From Symbiodinium natans (taxonomy: Eukaryota; Sar; Dinophyceae; Suessiales; Symbiodiniaceae), in assembly GCA_905221605.1 (NCBI GenBank), contig CAJNDS010002639.1:1-60444 (forward strand): a stretch of DNA of 60,444 nucleotides, read 5' to 3'. Each line of letters starts with the position of its first letter. Position 1 is the stretch's first letter. A program made the position numbers and the translations under genes. The notes below the pieces were generated by a model. The model worked only from the letters and a program-made list of their open reading frames with translations, had not been told where the DNA came from and did not search any database. This document shows, piece after piece, positions 45,640 to 57,064 of the stretch.

Positions 45640-46044
45640 GTAAGGAACAGTGAACAGGATTTAAGGGTGTTGTTGTTTATCTAGTATACCAGTACGCCGT
45701 ACGCATAGTACAGCATTTAGAATGCATATACATGCAAAGCCCCGTCCAAGGCTCCTTGCTGCAGATGCATTATGAGCAAGCAGCAAACAAAATGCCGCAT
45801 GGATTTCAAGATTACTGTCCAGGGATGTTGAGGGTAGCCTCAAGCCCAACTTTCTTGAAGGCAGGTTGTTGTTTCTTGCGTTATCAACTCTTCTTTGGCC
45901 TGTGACTGAGACATGAGGCTCCCTGGTTTCAGGAAGTGTGGTGACAGTGTTGGTTTGATTGTTAGAAAGATGGGTCCAAGTTTAAGTAAGAACCAGCTGG
46001 AAACAAGCTAGGACTATTGTTCAGGGATCCCCCTGGGTTTGTTC

Positions 46045-46135
46045 TACTGAAACTGCTACTGCTACTGCTATCGCTATTGCTACTGCTACGGCTACTGCTA
46101 CTGCTACTGCTGGAGGAGGAGGAGGAGGAGTGGAG
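46045..46135 (+). repeat. CTGCTA microsatellite with GGA tail
   Basis: CTACTG/CTATCG hexamers followed by (GGA)n; poly-Ser on the complement. Low complexity only. Confidence 0.85.
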
Positions 46136-46684
46136 GGGTAGCATTTAAGAGTAATCACAATGCTTACTCTTGTTCTTCTTGTCATAATAGTTTTCATGGT
46201 TGCTACACCCTAAACCCTAAACCACTACAATCCGAACCCCTCAGCTAAGGTCCGCAAGCCTGGAAGCCTCGGCGAAGCAGGCGTCGCAAACAGCTATAGG
46301 GTTCGAGGTGATTGACGTTATGCTGCTAGGGCCTGCTAGGGTTTGACATTCAAGGTTTCAGGTTGCAGAGTCCAGGCCATTCACCAATGCCCTTCGCACA
46401 GTAAGAAGCCTTCACAGAGCAATAACACCATAGCAATGATCGTAATCGTCGTTCAAGACTAACTGGAATCATAGCGCAGCAACAGAAACAAGAGAACTTA
46501 ATTTAATGGCTACCGCCAGTGCCGCCGACCCCTTGGAGGCAAACGCCCAAGCTGCCCAAACCCTATCCCTTCGTTTCCCCCCCCCCCCCCTTCTTCTCCT
46601 GCTCAACTCTGGGAGATAATGCCTCTGCTCTAAGCGCCGAAACCGTAAACCTTGGTTCTAAGTTCTGAAACGGTATATGTAAAG

Positions 46685-47944
46685 GGATGGGGTTGGAAAG
46701 GGGAAGGGTACTGAGGAAGAGGGGCAGGGGAAGGGAGTGGAATGGTTGGGTAGAGGGTGTCGGCGAGGGGGGTATAGGCGGAGGGGGGGGGTTTGGAGAA
46801 CGCAGTAGGTGAGGGATTGAGGAGGGGCAGGGGGGCTGGGGAGGGGGGGTGGCGGGGCCAGTGCGGGAAGGGTAGGGTCGAGGCGAGGGGGGGGGAGGGT
46901 TTGGGGTAGGGGTGGGGGTGGGGGTGGGGTGGGGGGAGGTGGCATGTGAGGGGTTGAGGAGGTGGGTGTGTGTGGGGTGGGAGGTCAGGGACGGGGGGGA
47001 GGAGGACGGGTGGGGAGGGAGAGGAGAGGGGCAGGGCAGGAGGAGTGGAATGGTTGGGAAGGGGAAGGGTAGTGGGGGGGGGAAGGGAAAAAGGGTAGGA
47101 GAGGTGGAGTGGGCAGGGATGAGGGGCGGAGTAGCTGGTAGAGGGAAGGCCTGCAGGATGGGGAGGAGGGGGCGGCGGGGGTTGGGCGGGTGGGGTGGGT
47201 AGGGGGGCGGGGGGTGGGGTGGGGGAGGGGGGTGGGGGGGAAGGGCGGGAAGGGCGGAAAAAACGAAAAAGGCGGGCGTGACTGGACCCTGTAAATGATT
47301 GCCATCCGCCAGGGGAGGTCTTGGCGGAGGGGGGGGTCGGCAGCGGGGTAGGGCAGGGGGGGGTGGGGGGTTTAGAGGGTAGGCCTGTGCGGGATGTGAG
47401 GGGCGTGGCTCGTGGGGGGGTGGAGGCAGGGCGGGGTGTGGGTGGGGCGGGGGGCGGGGCGGGGGGGTGGGGGGGACGGACAGAGGAATGGAGTGGAAGA
47501 GGTTGCGGTCAGGGCAGGGATGGGGGAAGGCCCCGGGAAAAAACACGGGGAACAAACAGGGAGGGGAGCAGTGCGGGAGGGTGGGTGAGGGGGGGGGGGA
47601 AGCGAAGGGGGGTGGGGGGGTGAGAGGGGGGGGTGGGGAGAGGCGGGAAGGGCGAGAGGGCGGGCGTGTACTGGACCCTTTATCGTTGTCTCATCGGCGG
47701 GTGGCAGCGGGTGGGGTAGGGCAGGGGGGGGCTGGGGGGTTTGGTGGTAGGGGTTGGGGGGGGGTGGGTTTCTAATCGGTGGGGGGTGGGGGGTGGGGGG
47801 GTGGGGTGGGGGATGGGGTGGGTGGTGCGGGGGGGGAAGGGGGGNNNNNNNNNNNNNNNNNNNNNNNNNNNNNNNNNNNNNNNNNNNNNNNNNNNNNNNN
47901 NNNNNNNNNNNNNNNNNNNNNNNNNNNNNNNNNNNNNNNNNNNN

Positions 47945-48018
<74 letters not shown>

Positions 48019-48246
48019 CGTGTACTGGAGCCTTTAAATCATTGCCTCATCGGCGAGGGAGGGTATAGGCGGAGGAAGGGGGGTGTCGGCAGGGGTTGGG
48101 GTTGAGGAGGGAGGGGTGGGGGGGTGGGGGGTGGAGGCGGGGTGTGGGGAGGGGTAGGGGGGGGGTGGGGGAGGGGGTGGGAAGGGGGAGGGCGGGGAGG
48201 GCCCTGGAAGGCGGAGGGGGGGGTCGGCAGCAGGTGGGGTAGGGCA

Positions 48247-48282
<36 letters not shown>

Positions 48283-48600
48283 GGGCGTGTGAGGGGAGGG
48301 GGGGGGGAGGTAGGGGGAGGGGGGAGGGGGCGTCGCAAGCAGGGAATGTGGGGGGGGGGGGCGGGGAGAGGAGGGTTAGTGGGTGGAGGGGGGGGGGGGG
48401 TTGACGAGGGGAGGCGGGTGTAGGGGGGACGGTGGGGGGCCGGGAGGGCGGGCGTGTGCTGGAGCCTTTAAATCATTGCCTCATCCGAGGGAGGGTTTAG
48501 GCGGAGGGGGGGGGTGGGGTAGGGCAGGGGGGGGGTGGGGGGTTTGGGGGGGAGGGGTTGGGGGAGGGGTGGGTTTCTAATCGGTGGGGTGTGGCGGGGG
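46685..48600 (+). repeat. G-rich satellite, units about 350-430 bp
   Basis: Nearly pure G/GGGT/GGGA sequence interrupted by a recurring tag containing CTGGAGCCTTTAAATC or similar, then TTGCCTCATC and GAGG, at 47279, 47664, 48019 and 48451. The regular return of the tag shows a tandem satellite rather than random G-rich DNA. G-runs of up to about 70 flank the gap and are probably unreliable. Confidence 0.75.
47845..47944. other. Assembly gap of 100 N
   Basis: Exactly 100 N, the conventional placeholder for a gap of unknown length, inside the G-rich satellite. Confidence 0.98.
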
Positions 48601-48613
48601 GAAACAAACAGAG

Positions 48614-48666
48614 GGTCTTCACTGACGCCGCCCCGCTGTTGCTGGGGTCGGCGGATAATGCAGTGC
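48614..48666 (+). CDS. Unknown gene F, exon 1
   Basis: ACAGAG|G acceptor; reads VFTDAAPLLLGSADNAV plus C; donor GCACTA. In phase with the exon at 49075 (Arg formed at the junction). Confidence 0.5.
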
Positions 48667-49074
48667 GCACTATTCTTTGGAGTAGTGGGAACGGTCATTT
48701 ACTAAATTCGCAGGGTCGCAACGGTAGCGGCAGCGACGACAAGTAGCAAACATTTCCGATGCCTAGCACTACAAGTACTACGAATGACTGTCACTTTCGC
48801 CGTTGCTGCAGGAGTATAGAGCAGCAGTAATCGTAGTCGTGGTGGTGGTGGCAATGTAGGGTTTGTGGTGGTGGTAGCAGCATCAAGAATCACATTAGTG
48901 ATGCTACTGTCAGTACGACTACTGGAACTAGCACTTTTTTTGTGTTCATCGCTCCTTGTTCCTTTCATCTTCACGAGTGTTGTTGCAGGAAGACACAATC
49001 ACGTTTTCCTCGGAAGGCCCCTAAATAGAATCCAATGAACTCCAAGCATTTTTTCACGTGCAGTGTCTTTGCAG

Positions 49075-49191
49075 GTTTACTGTATAAAAATGAACCCAGG
49101 GCAGATCCATGGAAGGTTCTGGCTCTGCACACCAAAGAGAACCGGCTGGGCCACCACTTCGTTGCTCACCTCCAGGAGCTGTCCAGCCAAG
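49075..49191 (+). CDS. Unknown gene F, exon 2
   Basis: TTTGCAG|G acceptor; reads LLYKNEPRADPWKVLALHTK then ENRLGHHFVAHLQELSSQ plus G; donor GCCTTC. Convincing composition; the intron begins with TTTAGGG-type DNA (49228-49258). Family not recognised. Confidence 0.7.
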
Positions 49192-50001
49192 GCCTTCTGT
49201 GCTATTTGGGGCTCTTTAGGACGTTTTAGAGTTGAGGGTTTAGGGTTGTAGGGTTTAGACTCAAGCTCCAGTTCTTCTTAACATCGCTCTGATTTCGTGC
49301 GCGACCGCACCAGAGGGGGTGTGGAATAGGCCCAACATGGCCGTATTGGATTTCCCAAAAATTCAAAAACTGGTCCTTCGTTAGGGGTCTTTCTGACAGG
49401 TATGCCAGTATTCTCGGGTTCTGTGGGGGGATCCTGATTCTAAACCTCAAACCCCATGTCGAGAGTTGAGGGATTAGGCTTCGAGAATGTTCCCTGGACT
49501 TCCTTGGGCACTGGGCTATTGTCATAGTATTCTTGATTATGATAACTTCTGGAAATACTACCCTAGTAGTATTACAGCGTTGTGATAGTGCTTAGGATTG
49601 CCAGAATTGTATGCGCTGTTAAATTCTTCTGGTGTAATAGTAGTCAAAAAGAATCGTAACGGGTGTGGTGGTCAGGGCAATCATTATAAGAACAGTTGGT
49701 GTCGCAGTACTGATGGGTCTCATGTAAATCAAGGGATAGCAACAGTAGGAGCCATACTTGTAGTGGCAAAACGCTAATAACGATACATGCAAGTTTTTCA
49801 TCATGCTCTTAGCCGTAGAAGCATTGGTTTCTAGTCTCTACATGTGTGGTCGCAAGAGGAGTAGTAGACGTGTTGTACTTTCACTATGGCGATGACGGTG
49901 TTACTGCTGTTACGACGATTTTACAGTACAATTCTTGTTGCTACTCCTGTTGCTGTTGTCATCAGTGCCCAAGCTCCCTCGTGATGTTGAATGCCCAGCA
50001 G

Positions 50002-50031
50002 GTGCCTCCGACAAGTTCGAGCAGAAGGTGA
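50002..50031 (+). CDS. Unknown gene F, exon 3 (3' end uncertain)
   Basis: CAGCAG|G acceptor; continues exon 2 as GASDKFEQK. Possible donors are GTGAAC after Lys (50030) or GC a few codons later. Confidence 0.55.
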   Translation: MPPTSSSRR

Positions 50032-50517
50032 ACGAGGCACACAGAAGCTTGGGGTTCAGGGTTTGGCGGTTGTGCAGGGTACAAGCCTGCGCCTTGCCTT
50101 ATGCCCTACCTTGACAGTCTCATGTAATTCGTCCTTCTTGAATGTGTTGTTGTTTGGGTTAGGGTTTTCCGAAGCCGTCCAACAGAACACAAAGTCGTCC
50201 AACAGAACACAAAGTTCTTCTCTAGCTGACACTGGTGACATATCGGGCAGATACATTTCCTCAACCCCCCCCCCCCCCTTCTCCACACACCCCCCCCCCC
50301 CCCCCCTCTGCTTTGTCGACTTGTGTTCTCTTGCTGCCCCGGCCACACCGCGCGCAGTGCCCGCATCTCCGCCCTCGTCTCCACACCCCCCCGTCTCCAC
50401 ACCCCCCGCCTTCTGATTCTCCTTTGCTGTTTAGGGCAGCGACTGCTCCCTGACTGGGCAGATCAAGCCAAAATGCAGTTTGCAAATTGGTAGCGGAGTT
50501 TACACCCGCCAAATGAT

Positions 50518-50775
50518 ATGGCCTCCCGCCAGGGTCGCAAACTTGTTATGCGACATTTCCTGTTGCTTCGCCGGCACAGGTTCTATCGTGCCATCGTACT
50601 TTTAGACCATCCGGTTCCCCGAGTGCACCCAATTACTGAGCTTGCACTGCGCCTAAATACAACTCAATCCCCCTTCAGAAAGGGGCACACTTTTCACAAG
50701 TGCCTCAGTAGCACTTGTGCTTCCAGCACCTTCGGGAGTCCCAGTCAGGCCCCCAGTGCTTGCATCAGGTCGTAG
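50518..50775 (+). CDS. ORF of 85 codons, unknown
   Basis: Contains VMRHFLLLRRHRFYRAIVLL and DHPVPRVHPITELALRLN, protein-like, with an internal CACAG|G. It may be part of gene F or a separate gene. Confidence 0.3.
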   Translation: MASRQGRKLVMRHFLLLRRHRFYRAIVLLDHPVPRVHPITELALRLNTTQSPFRKGHTFHKCLSSTCASSTFGSPSQAPSACIRS

Positions 50776-51197
50776 CACCTGGACACTGCCCCTGCGTCAA
50801 TGTCGTTGTTCCGAGGCCCCAGTCCTCGAATGTCCCGTTGGAGACAACATCCGGTTCATACATCGAGGACAGCTCAGCAGCTTCATTCCATGAACGGGTC
50901 GTCAGGACCCGAGCACGCGTGATGCCTCATCGCGAAAAGTTGCGTAGGGAGATTCTGACAGATCTCCGTCCAGATCCGGCACCAAGTTTTGTTGCCGCAA
51001 GCCCCAGGGACACTGGCAGTCTCAGGCCTCCAAACCAAGACATCCCGCGTACGCAAGAACGTATGAATATGTCCGAGTTGTGCAGAAAGCTTGGAAGGGC
51101 TACGAAACTCGGCATTTTCTTCTCGAGACATAGGACTCGAGAGGCTGTGCCAGCGAGACAGGATAATTCCATCATCCAATTGCTCAATGCAGGCTAG
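50715..51197 (+). CDS. ORF of 160 codons, unknown
   Basis: Open through 51197 in a frame different from 50518-50775; contains EKLRREILTDLRPDPAPSFV and MNMSELCRKLGRATKLGIFF. A minus-strand ORF at 50883-51287 covers much of it, so the strand is not settled. Confidence 0.3.
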   Translation: MCFQHLRESQSGPQCLHQVVAPGHCPCVNVVVPRPQSSNVPLETTSGSYIEDSSAASFHERVVRTRARVMPHREKLRREILTDLRPDPAPSFVAASPRDTGSLRPPNQDIPRTQERMNMSELCRKLGRATKLGIFFSRHRTREAVPARQDNSIIQLLNAG

Positions 51198-53960
51198 AAC
51201 GGTTGTTGACCCGCGAAACACATTGTTTTTGGAATGGCTCACGTAGTGGTGAAATTGCGGAGTCGCCGTCACAGTGGCGAAAAGCACGGATATCTTGTCT
51301 CAGTGTTGTGACCTTTACTGCTGTTGTTACAACTTCTTGTTTGCCGTTGGTTGCTGTTGTTGTTAGTACTGTTGGCAGAATGCCTACCATTTTTGTTTCT
51401 CCCTCCGTGCAACTGCGCAGGTCCTCACTGGCAACATCACACGTGGACAGCGCCTGCGCCTTCATCGCCTCGATCAGCACCCCGAAGCTTGACTAAAACT
51501 TTTGTATTTGTATAGTAGCAAAGTATTCTAGTATCGTATTATGGTATTATGGTTGCTAGGCGGAGAGGTTCGGCATGTGGAATCGCTGTGTGTTTGAGAT
51601 GCTTTTGACGTTACTTCAAGGGATCGCTACGAGGACTTCGATGGGCTTTGCGGTTACTGCTACAAACATGGACATTCCGGTCTAGGGATTCGGGTGTCTT
51701 GTCTAGGTTGTTGGGTTCTGCTTGGCGTTGCGCCGACAACATTGTGGATGTCACCCAAAACGTTTTCACCTTGGTCTCTAAGGAGTTGTTTGCAGCCAAG
51801 ACTAATCTGAACGTTTCTGTTCGGTATCCTACACCCAGAGCCATACTAGATAGCACTACTACTGGAAGGTAGCTGATCTTATCACCATCATCGTGTTATT
51901 GCTCGTCAGTAAACCAAGACGGGGTTTTGTGTTTAGGGAGTGATTCAGGGTCAGGTCTCAGTGGCATCATGTCCGCAAACCCCAGCCCCGAATGCGCTCA
52001 AGCACGCGTTGCGTGCATGATTGACATTCAGGACTAGGTGTATAGTATATAGCACAGTGGGAATTTTCAACTTTAGCGACCCTCATATACTCCAAAACTT
52101 CAGGTCCTTAGCCTTAGCCTAAGTAGCGTCTTGTCTCCCATGTTCTGAAGAAAGGAACTGCGCCGGGTGAAGGACGCGCGTTGCGCTGATCAGAAGGACG
52201 ACAGAGTCATGGAATGTTGTGGGTTGTGGGGGCATCGCAAATTGTCAAAACGCGGTTAGGGCTTGAAGATGAAGGCGGCCATCATGTTTTTGCAGTAGCC
52301 GTTTTTAGTCTAAGGCGGGGCCCCGTGTCACACCGATGAAGACCCAGTGTGGCGCTAGATTACCAGTTTGGTGCTAATGAAGCAAGGACCAGTAGATAGA
52401 TGGAAAGATATTGGGGTTTCGCCTGCAACCCTAACCCTGAACCCGAAACCCTAAAACCCTGCCGGGTGTCGCGGGCTCCCTGGAATGGCCCTCACTATTT
52501 CCCTTTTGAGACGAGAGATCGTGTGACATTCTTGTGGGTTGTCCTGCATGCTGCCGTGAAGGTAAGATGGGTGCGAAAAAAACCTAACCCTAAGTCTGGA
52601 AACGCTTCGGTGGTAGCCTCATCGTCTGAAGGACCATCGGGGCGTTCTGACCGACTATAAACAATGATGCTTGACTGACTTCTCTCTGCGCTTAGGGCTT
52701 AGCGTCTGGAGGTGTTTGTCGGGCTCAGAACGTTTAGAGGTTTCTTAGCTATTCTTGTTTAGGGTTTGAGAGCTTTAGCTGTGGTCCGTGCCGAGCTCTG
52801 TTCTCAAAGTGCATCGTTTACAGTATCGCAGGTTGCAAGATGATACGTTGTCATGTATAATGACATAAAACAGGAATACTACAACACTGCAATACTGCAT
52901 GGCTTCTTGCAAAATGTGTTTATAAGTCTTCAAACTGTATTGCTTCAATGCCAGCAATCAGAGGTAATTCTAGTGTACTATCACACTATGATACTGTAGT
53001 GTCATAGTACGAAATGCAATGGTGCAAAGAACTATAACGAAATGTAGGACTGCAGAATGCCGAAAGCATCGCTGTGAGGGGCAAAAAAGAACATTAAGCT
53101 ATGCTACTAGAATACAACACGAGAACAATAGTGAGGTCATACTATGACACTGTACTGCTGTAAAGCTGTGATGCTGTGAATGTACTGTATTACAGTGTCC
53201 TGATAATGCATGCCACAACGCTATGATATTGGCATGTTATATGACTTTAAGACTACAAGCTTGTAACACTATGGTACTGCAACAGTGTACTACTAGAATT
53301 CGATACTACTGTACTGCTGCACTACTGCAAACTATGATTCTATATTGCCCAGAAACAGAGTGCTGCAAAACTGTCATACTGCAACATGACAATACTTGAT
53401 TCTGATACTTTGGTATGGGATGCAGCAGGACTAAAATACTCAAATGCCATCCATGATACTACAAGAGCACAGCACTGTGACAGGACAGCATGGCGCTGTA
53501 GGCCATTTCAACCCTCGGCTGTCGGCTGCACACTCACTCAGGTTTGTGTGATGATGGCGAGCCGTCTGCCCCTAGGCATTTACGCCCATGTAGTGCGGGG
53601 TTAAGGGATCGTAGGAATATGTGGGTTTATACGAGAATGAACTTTGAGCTTTAGTACAGTTGTCAACTTGGTTCATCTTCTAGGCTTGCTGCAGATGCAA
53701 GATTACCAAAGTCACACCTGAGTCGTTAAATATTACGACGCAGCGCGGATAGCATTCATGCTGCAGCTCGAGCTTCGGATTCCGGCAGTTGTGAGAAGGA
53801 TGGATGGCATCAGGGTTTCACGAGCCTTCAGGAAGAGCCCGAAGACCACGAGCCACAAAGACCGTGCTGCAGTTGAGCCAACGTAAGGCTTGGCAACGGG
53901 GCGCGATTTTTTGACAGCCCCTCAGACACGTCCCAGGTACAAAGGTAGAGAACTAACCTA
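51198..53960. other. Stretch without a firm gene
   Basis: 52470-52560 is open and protein-like on both strands: + NGPHYFPFETRDRVTFLWVV then LHAAVK before GTAAG; minus NPQECHTISRLKREIVRAIP. The strand cannot be chosen. 52800-53400 is AT-rich with loose ACTGCAATACTG words. No other exon chain was found. Confidence 0.4.
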
Positions 53961-53970
53961 AACCCCCAGG

Positions 53971-54112
53971 GCTTTGCCAGCACGCGCATGAAACCGTCCC
54001 GGTTTTGCACCCTCAGGCAGCTCTATCTTCAAGGGATCCGACCCGCTTGTCCCGAAATATCCCCAGCCGTCATGTTGTCGGGAATCAGGCCCTTCGCAAT
54101 CGCACATGGGGT
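53971..54112 (+). CDS. Candidate exon, unknown
   Basis: Acceptor CCCCCAG|G after CTAAACC; reads FASTRMKPSRFCTLRQLYLQ then GIRPACPEISPAVMLSGIRP. GC-rich, protein-like; it runs into the GT/GA microsatellite without a clear donor. Confidence 0.3.
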
Positions 54113-54127
54113 CAGGGTGCGTGTGAG

Positions 54128-54145
54128 TGTGTGTGTGTGTGTGTG

Positions 54146-54218
<73 letters not shown>

Positions 54219-54340
54219 ATACCGGTGCGGGCGCGTGCGCCCGGGGCTTGCCCCCTTGCCTCCAAGAAAGAAAGAAAGAGGGAGAGAGAGAGAGAGCCCC
54301 TAGGGGGAGCTCTCCCTTCGGGGGTGGGGGGGGCTAAGCG

Positions 54341-54385
<45 letters not shown>

Positions 54386-54405
54386 CGAGAGAGCGAGAGA
54401 GAGTA
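54128..54405 (+). repeat. (GT)n and (GA)n microsatellites
   Basis: (GT)10 then (GA)n at 54149-54210, GC-rich DNA, then (GA)n again at 54277-54297 and 54340-54400. Confidence 0.9.
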
Positions 54406-54515
54406 GATCTTAAGGGGGCCGTCTTTTGCTCACAACCAAAAGGCCCTTCCAAAGGACCAAAGTGTCAGAGACAGGGTCGGTCTCATACCGCCAAACAGAG
54501 CGGCGGGCCAGAGAG

Positions 54516-54664
54516 GTATTTGTGCACCGAACGACCGCCAAGGTTCTATGCCACTTGCAGCACAAGGATGCTATTGAGCAGCATTCAAAATGGATCCAGC
54601 GCCAATTTGAGCCATTCCACGAGGTCATGCAGCATCTCGGCACATATCTGGAATTTAATCCCAA
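54516..54664 (+). CDS. Unknown gene G, exon
   Basis: GAGAG|G acceptor; reads VFVHRTTAKVLCHLQHKDAI then EQHSKWIQRQFEPFHEVMQH and LGTYLEFNP plus AA; consensus donor GTAAGA. Amphipathic helices; no family recognised. Confidence 0.6.
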
Positions 54665-55011
54665 GTAAGACACCTGCTATATTTGTCTAGGACTTACTGG
54701 CACGGGCCGACCTTGCCCCAGTCCGGTATCAAGAGCTTTTGCAAAAGCCAATCAAAACTAAGAAGAATATTCTGAAAAATTATCAGCACAATCATAACAA
54801 CAAGTAGAACAATAATCTGAAGAATGGCAACGCAGGAAAAATCTGTAAAGCGAGGAGCGGCACGCTCGACGCAGAAGGTTCAGGGGGTGACAAAATGGGG
54901 TGATGCTGACTGGTCACGCCAGCCCAAAAAGGCACGACAGACCGGCGTCTCCATGGTCCAATGATGCTGGATCATTGGCGTGAACTTAACCTCTAAATTC
55001 TGTCTCTTTAG

Positions 55012-55135
55012 AGCGGTACCGGAACACAGCACTGCCACCGAGCCGTCGCAACTAGCAGCCTGTGCCGGCAGCGACTGGCACACCAACCTCCTGTGTGAGA
55101 TCTGGTGGGAAGGTCCTGACAGGGCGTTGGCTTAA
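55012..55135 (+). CDS. Unknown gene G, last exon
   Basis: Acceptor CTCTTTAG|A (the exception to AG|G) after a good pyrimidine tract. It completes Lys from the previous exon and reads AVPEHSTATEPSQLAACAGS then DWHTNLLCEIWWEGPDRALA and TAA. GC3 about 70 percent. Confidence 0.55.
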
Positions 55136-55198
55136 CAGGTGTTGCTGGTGGCCCAGTGACCCACCAGAGGCTTGCGGCTTTTTAGCTTCAAGACTGGT

Positions 55199-55480
55199 CC
55201 CGGTCCCTGGATTGAGTACTGAGTAGTGAGTCGCAAATATAACATATTGAGTAAAGAAGAATGAAAGTTGAGCAGCTTGTGAGTAGTGTTGGTATTGAGT
55301 ATTGAGGACTCAGTAATGAGTATTGGGTGGTGAGTATCGGGTATTGAGTATGGAGAATTGAATATCGGCTACTGAGTATTGAGTACAAAATGCTGGGCAA
55401 TTGCTGGAGTGAGTATTGTGTATTGACTACGAGTATTGAGTATAAAGTACTGGTTCTTGAGTATTGAGGACTGAGTCTTT
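55199..55480 (+). repeat. Degenerate TGAGTATTGAG repeat
   Basis: About 280 bp of imperfect GAGTA/TTGAG/GGGTA units with roughly 8-20 bp spacing. A related AGTATTAG/CAGTATTAG style continues at 55560-55740. Confidence 0.75.
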
Positions 55481-55789
55481 ATGTTCTTGGACTTACTCCA
55501 GGGTTCCAAGCAATTGGGCCTTAAAATGTGCCAGGAGGCGTTAGTACTTGACGTAGTTTTTGAGTATTAGTATTTACGAGTGCCATACAGTATTAGCAGT
55601 CCTCTCAGCATTAATAGTGGTATTAGCATAACTATTCATGAGCAGTATCACTAGTATTCGTATCAGTATCAGTATTGTATTTGTATAACTATTCATTCGT
55701 AATAGCACTAGTCTTCGTACTAGTCTCAGTACTAGCAGTACTTGCATCGGCGTGAGCGTTGTTGGTGTTAGTGGTGGTCATGGTGGTGG

Positions 55790-56235
55790 TTGTTGCCTTC
55801 TTTAAGGACCCTGGCGTGCACAGCTTGGGCTCTGAGTCCCATTCCGAAGGAACAGCCTTGGCAGAAGCTTGCAGAAGTGCAGGCGCTTTGGCGGAACTCT
55901 TTTTGGCTTGACTTTGCCCACCAGTGGGCATTTCCCACTTCCAGTCCCGGTTCAACCCCTTGGTTCTTGGACTCGCCCAGCCTGCCAAGACTCTTCTGAG
56001 CGAGCCTCTCTGCGAGTTGGTCTTCCGGCCGCTGCGCGACAGCCGCCCTGAGCACCTGCATCTGTCAGCGAGCCAGTTCGTGTCATGCGTGGGGGCCCAT
56101 GTCGAAGCCCGCGTGCAGTACGGAGTCTGCGCAACCGTCCTCTACCCATGCCGTCCAAACATGTCCAAACAACAACCGAGGCAAACGACATTTGAACGAA
56201 TTTCGCTCCGTTCAAGCAAGCTCTTTGCCCTATAA
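55790..56235. CDS. Dense ORFs on both strands, strand unresolved
   Basis: + strand: PWQKLAEVQALWRNSFWLDF in one frame, then LAQPAKTLLSEPLCELVFRP and LHLSASQFVSCVGAHVEARV in the next. Minus strand: QVLRAAVAQRPEDQLAERLA, open across 55768-56061. The coding-like composition is clear but neither model is clean; a frameshifted or pseudogenised gene is possible. Confidence 0.3.
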
Positions 56236-56617
56236 TTTGATATTAACGCTCGCACGCGCCGCCTCGGACGGGTCCGAAACAGCGCAGGTCATGAAACGCT
56301 TTTCTGCCGGAGGCTTCGCGGATTTCCATGCAACACCAGAGGTACTAGCGAGTATCACGAAAAGACAGCCCAACCCATTCCCCGTTGCAAAGAGCCCTAT
56401 GTCAGCTCCGACCGCACAGCAAGACACCCGTTCTCCGAGGCGACGCGCGGACCAGCCAGCTGTGGCCCCTGTGGGTTCGGACAACAGTTCTGTCCAGCTG
56501 GCTCAGTCGGGTGCCGTGCCTGGGTCCGCATCCTACGTCCCTCAACTGGGGCCATCAGGGATAACAGAAAAGCTTTGGGTTTTCTTCGGAAGAGACGCTT
56601 CATTCTCATTAAGATAG
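56099..56617 (+). CDS. ORF of 172 codons, unknown
   Basis: The longest non-repetitive ORF of the window. The latter two thirds look real (ETAQVMKRFSAGGFADFHAT, then TPEVLASITKRQPNPFPV), followed by a Pro/Ala/Ser/Gln-rich, probably disordered tail ending FGRDASFSLR and TAG. The true start may be an internal splice acceptor. Confidence 0.45.
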   Translation: MSKPACSTESAQPSSTHAVQTCPNNNRGKRHLNEFRSVQASSLPYNLILTLARAASDGSETAQVMKRFSAGGFADFHATPEVLASITKRQPNPFPVAKSPMSAPTAQQDTRSPRRRADQPAVAPVGSDNSSVQLAQSGAVPGSASYVPQLGPSGITEKLWVFFGRDASFSLR

Positions 56618-56998
56618 AATTCAGGCTGGCATCGAACATTCATCAGTATTTCGGAAGGGCATACTAGCATGTTACGCTATGGTATAGTCTCTCTCAGAGC
56701 TCTATAAATGCATCAAGTCTCCCTAAGTCCTAAGTCACAATCCCGAACATTAAACGAAACGTCGAATTACCCCCCCTTGCACTCAACAACCCGCCCTCAA
56801 AGATTGTGTCGCCATTTGTAGCCAGGGGGTATGGACCATTGGGCCATGCGGGCCGACTGCCGACTGGCTGAAAAGTGCGAAACTCGACGTCTGCATGAAC
56901 CTGGGCCGCTTTTTTGAGAAACTGTTCTTGATTTTTTGTGTGCTCTTATCACGATCATCCTCAAAAAAAAGACTGACACATCTCCAAAAGCAGCCCAG

Positions 56999-57064
56999 GA
57001 ATGGTCATTGCCTCTCATTCCCCTACCCGGCGTCGTTGTCGGAGCCTGGGACAAACAGTTCAAG
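56999..57064 (+). CDS. Unknown gene H, exon 1 of those seen
   Basis: GCCCAG|G acceptor; reads EWSLPLIPLPGVVVGAWDKQ then FK; GC donor (GCTTTG), phase 0/0. Confidence 0.65.

Noticed and set aside
46563-48580. Long Pro-rich (minus) or Gly-rich (+) ORFs, some crossing the N gap
   Set aside because: G-only sequence has no stops; the N-run is translated as X. Not genes.
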